From the IMG/VR virus record IMGVR_UViG_3300042691_042930, positions 1 to 25,272 of that record: a stretch of DNA of 25,272 bases; one strand, 5' to 3'. Below the pieces are notes generated by a model, which worked only from the letters and a program-made list of their open reading frames with translations, did not search any database and was not told the origin of the DNA. This document shows positions 23,353-25,272 of the stretch, piece by piece. How positions within the stretch are numbered: the stretch's first letter is position 1; every line of letters starts with the position of its first letter. This DNA comes from a virus. Made by a program: the position numbers and the translations under genes.

Positions 23353-25272
23353 ATGATAAATAAAACATTAACAGGATTATCAATATTAGATTATAATGCG
23401 GCAACTGATTTACCATCAGCGATTAATGATACTTTTGTCACAAAATCGGAAACTAATTTAACAATATCATTATCATTATTAAATTCATTAACTGGAATAA
23501 GTTTGAATTCTGGCAACATAGCAAATCATAAACTATTCATTAGAATTTATAATTCAAATCTTACCACAATCTTAGACGAAAAAATATTTGATCTTGATGA
23601 TACTAATTTATTATCATCATTTCTTTATGTAAATATTAAATCTTTAACAGATTTATATGATAATGAAAAATTATTTTTATCTATGACAAATAGTGAACTA
23701 AGAAAATTATATAAAAGTTATAAAATAGTCTTTAGGGTATATACAGGAACACTGACAAATCAAACTTCTATATTAAATACAGATATAGTTCAAGATTTAA
23801 ATTTTGTGGTAAATACATTTCAAAGTGGACCATACGATGTTGCATTCGAACACTTGGATTTATGTAGTCCATCCGATTTTACGACTTCGGAAAGAATTGC
23901 AATATTTGAAAAAAATCCAATGATCATGGGAGTTGAGTCTGTTCGTTCGTTTTATTCTGAAAATTGCCAAGATAAAATGCCTCTCATTGTTTATTGTCAT
24001 GGAAATAATCAGTCAACGGAAGGATTTGATAGCTTTTTATCTCAATTTGCATCCTATGGATATTTTGGTATAAGTGTCAATTTGGATCAGGGTGGTGATG
24101 TAGTCCCAAATACATATTATGTTTTAAACTTAATCGATCATTTTAAGAAAAATATATTGAAAATAAAATCTGGTTTTTTTGACAATAAAATAGATTTTAA
24201 TAAGATAATATTGTGTGGATTAAGTCGCGGTGGACTTGCCATTGAAACAATTGCTACTAGATTGAAACGAAAAAATTCTACGTTTTCACAGTTTAATGGA
24301 AATAATCTAACTATAGAATATAATGATTTAAAATGTCTCGTTTCTATTGGTGATGTAAATCTTACTGGAGTTGGTGTAGATGGAATAGTTGCAAATGAAA
24401 GTGTATTTAGTAATGCAATATCCCCCACAGAATCCGAATTATCATATTTTTCCACAGATCATGATATACCATTAGTTAAAATTTGTGGATTTAATGACAA
24501 TCAAACTCTTAATGTTATGTTTCCGCATACTCTATTGTATCCAGGATTTTGCTATTCAAACAGATTAAATTACTTGGATAAATATGTTTTATTATCTTAT
24601 GGGGCACACAATGATTTAATAGACCACACAACAAGATCTGAAGAAAAAGCTTTTAGTACAGGTGCAAATCAGTTAAATGTGAATAATCTTAATTTAAATT
24701 CGTTTAGACATCCACTCAATGAATTTATCTCTACTTTATTGTATTTTTTTGCAACCAACATTTTTGATTCCAATAAATTAAAAAAATTAAGATTCATAAC
24801 ACCAAAAAAGCAAAGAATAAATTATTTAACAAAAGATGATACTCTAGATAGCGTATATCATCTATTTTTTCCTAAAAATGACGATATTCTTTATCATATT
24901 GATAATTTTTCTGGAATAACTTCAAGTCTGGCAGGAATTACTGGATTTACATTCAATAGCCCATTACCTTTTACATACGATTATTGTGTGGATTCTACTG
25001 TCTATGATCAAACTTCAGTTGTTCCAGTGAATCAATTATATTTGGATTTACTTAAAGAGTTGAAAGTAATAGGTGGAAAACACAATAGTATCTTTTTTAT
25101 TGACACAACTGACAATGATACATTCAATGGTGTATTGTTTAATTCATATAGATCTTTATTTGTTCCAATAGAATCAAATATATCATTTGGCTATACATTC
25201 AATAATATAATTACTTTGTCTGAAAACAACTATATTGGTCTAAAAGCATCTCAAGTTTACATGTATGGGACA
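23353..25272 (+). CDS. Tail-associated alpha/beta-hydrolase (putative esterase), 3' end outside window
   Basis: An uninterrupted frame of 640 codons runs from the ATG to the end of the window without a stop. Residues about 1-200 are beta-rich and unrecognised. An alpha/beta-hydrolase domain follows at about 205-480: LIVYCHGNNQSTEGF (His216-Gly217 oxyanion turn), FASYGYFGISVN, the nucleophile elbow GLSRGG with Ser291, KICGFNDN with candidate acid Asp382, and YGAHNDLID with candidate base His419. Spacing and order fit the Ser-Asp-His triad of dienelactone hydrolase / esterase-like families. Another ~160 or more residues continue beyond. There is no signal peptide, and the gene follows fibre genes by four bases, so a virion component that deacylates host surface polymers is the best inference; the substrate cannot be read from sequence. 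No ribosome-binding site is obvious. Confidence 0.72.
   Translation, partial: MINKTLTGLSILDYNAATDLPSAINDTFVTKSETNLTISLSLLNSLTGISLNSGNIANHKLFIRIYNSNLTTILDEKIFDLDDTNLLSSFLYVNIKSLTDLYDNEKLFLSMTNSELRKLYKSYKIVFRVYTGTLTNQTSILNTDIVQDLNFVVNTFQSGPYDVAFEHLDLCSPSDFTTSERIAIFEKNPMIMGVESVRSFYSENCQDKMPLIVYCHGNNQSTEGFDSFLSQFASYGYFGISVNLDQGGDVVPNTYYVLNLIDHFKKNILKIKSGFFDNKIDFNKIILCGLSRGGLAIETIATRLKRKNSTFSQFNGNNLTIEYNDLKCLVSIGDVNLTGVGVDGIVANESVFSNAISPTESELSYFSTDHDIPLVKICGFNDNQTLNVMFPHTLLYPGFCYSNRLNYLDKYVLLSYGAHNDLIDHTTRSEEKAFSTGANQLNVNNLNLNSFRHPLNEFISTLLYFFATNIFDSNKLKKLRFITPKKQRINYLTKDDTLDSVYHLFFPKNDDILYHIDNFSGITSSLAGITGFTFNSPLPFTYDYCVDSTVYDQTSVVPVNQLYLDLLKELKVIGGKHNSIFFIDTTDNDTFNGVLFNSYRSLFVPIESNISFGYTFNNIITLSENNYIGLKASQVYMYGT

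Noticed and set aside
23355-23362. GATAAATA late-promoter-like match
   Set aside because: It overlaps the first codons of the hydrolase gene (ATG ATA AAT AAA), so it cannot drive that gene from its annotated start; probably chance.
24138-24455. Minus-strand open frame of 105 codons
   Set aside because: It is antisense to the alpha/beta-hydrolase frame, which has a clear catalytic signature; there is no support for a gene on this strand.
1-25272. tRNA genes, CRISPR arrays, insertion sequences or integration sites
   Set aside because: None seen. Genes are packed with gaps of mostly under 20 bases, leaving no room for such elements.

Overview
This window is part of the genome of a contractile-tailed phage related to T4. 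It is strongly AT-rich and densely packed: genes abut, or overlap by one base as TAATG, and there are no tRNA, rRNA or bacterial genes. The recognisable proteins are T4-type: the end of the single-stranded-DNA-binding protein gp32, a gp26-family protein, a tail tube protein, the head-completion nuclease gp4, and the baseplate proteins gp48/54, gp53, gp27, gp6 and gp8. AT content, gene sizes and the large divergent structural proteins suggest an environmental, perhaps aquatic, T4-superfamily phage distant from T4. The sequence does not identify the host.

Layout. Bases 3-320 (+) hold the gp32 C-terminus. It converges on a minus-strand tail cassette (5372 down to 353), with a perfect hairpin terminator in the gap. 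Read on the minus strand, the cassette is gp4 nuclease, tail tube, gp26-family protein, a short overlapping reading frame, and a 1012-residue Asn-rich tape-measure protein. This tube / chaperone / overlapping frame / tape-measure order is the classic long-tailed-phage tail cassette. The short frame lies in the -1 frame behind a T TTT TTT slippery site, followed by an 8-base spacer and a two-tier stem-loop. I read this as a programmed -1 frameshift joining a 61-residue domain to the gp26-family protein.

At 5373-5395 transcription diverges. The plus strand then carries the baseplate run: gp48/54-like cap, gp53, an 1876-residue gp27-like hub with a very large insertion, gp6, a gpI/gp7-position protein, and gp8. 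The order 4-53-hub-6-7-8 follows the T4 order 4-53-5-6-7-8, with the giant hub in the place of gp5.

From 17580 onward come fibre, adhesion and surface proteins: a short connector-like protein, a 791-residue fibre, two tandem proteins sharing a duplicated 112-residue domain, and finally an open reading frame that runs off the window and contains an alpha/beta-hydrolase domain. This last gene is probably a virion-borne esterase acting on host surface polymers.

Together the genes describe tail assembly (tube, length ruler, chaperones, cap), baseplate assembly (hub and wedge) and host recognition or surface modification. The points most worth checking are the frameshift signal, the giant Cys-rich hub, the Asn-rich tape measure and the tail esterase.
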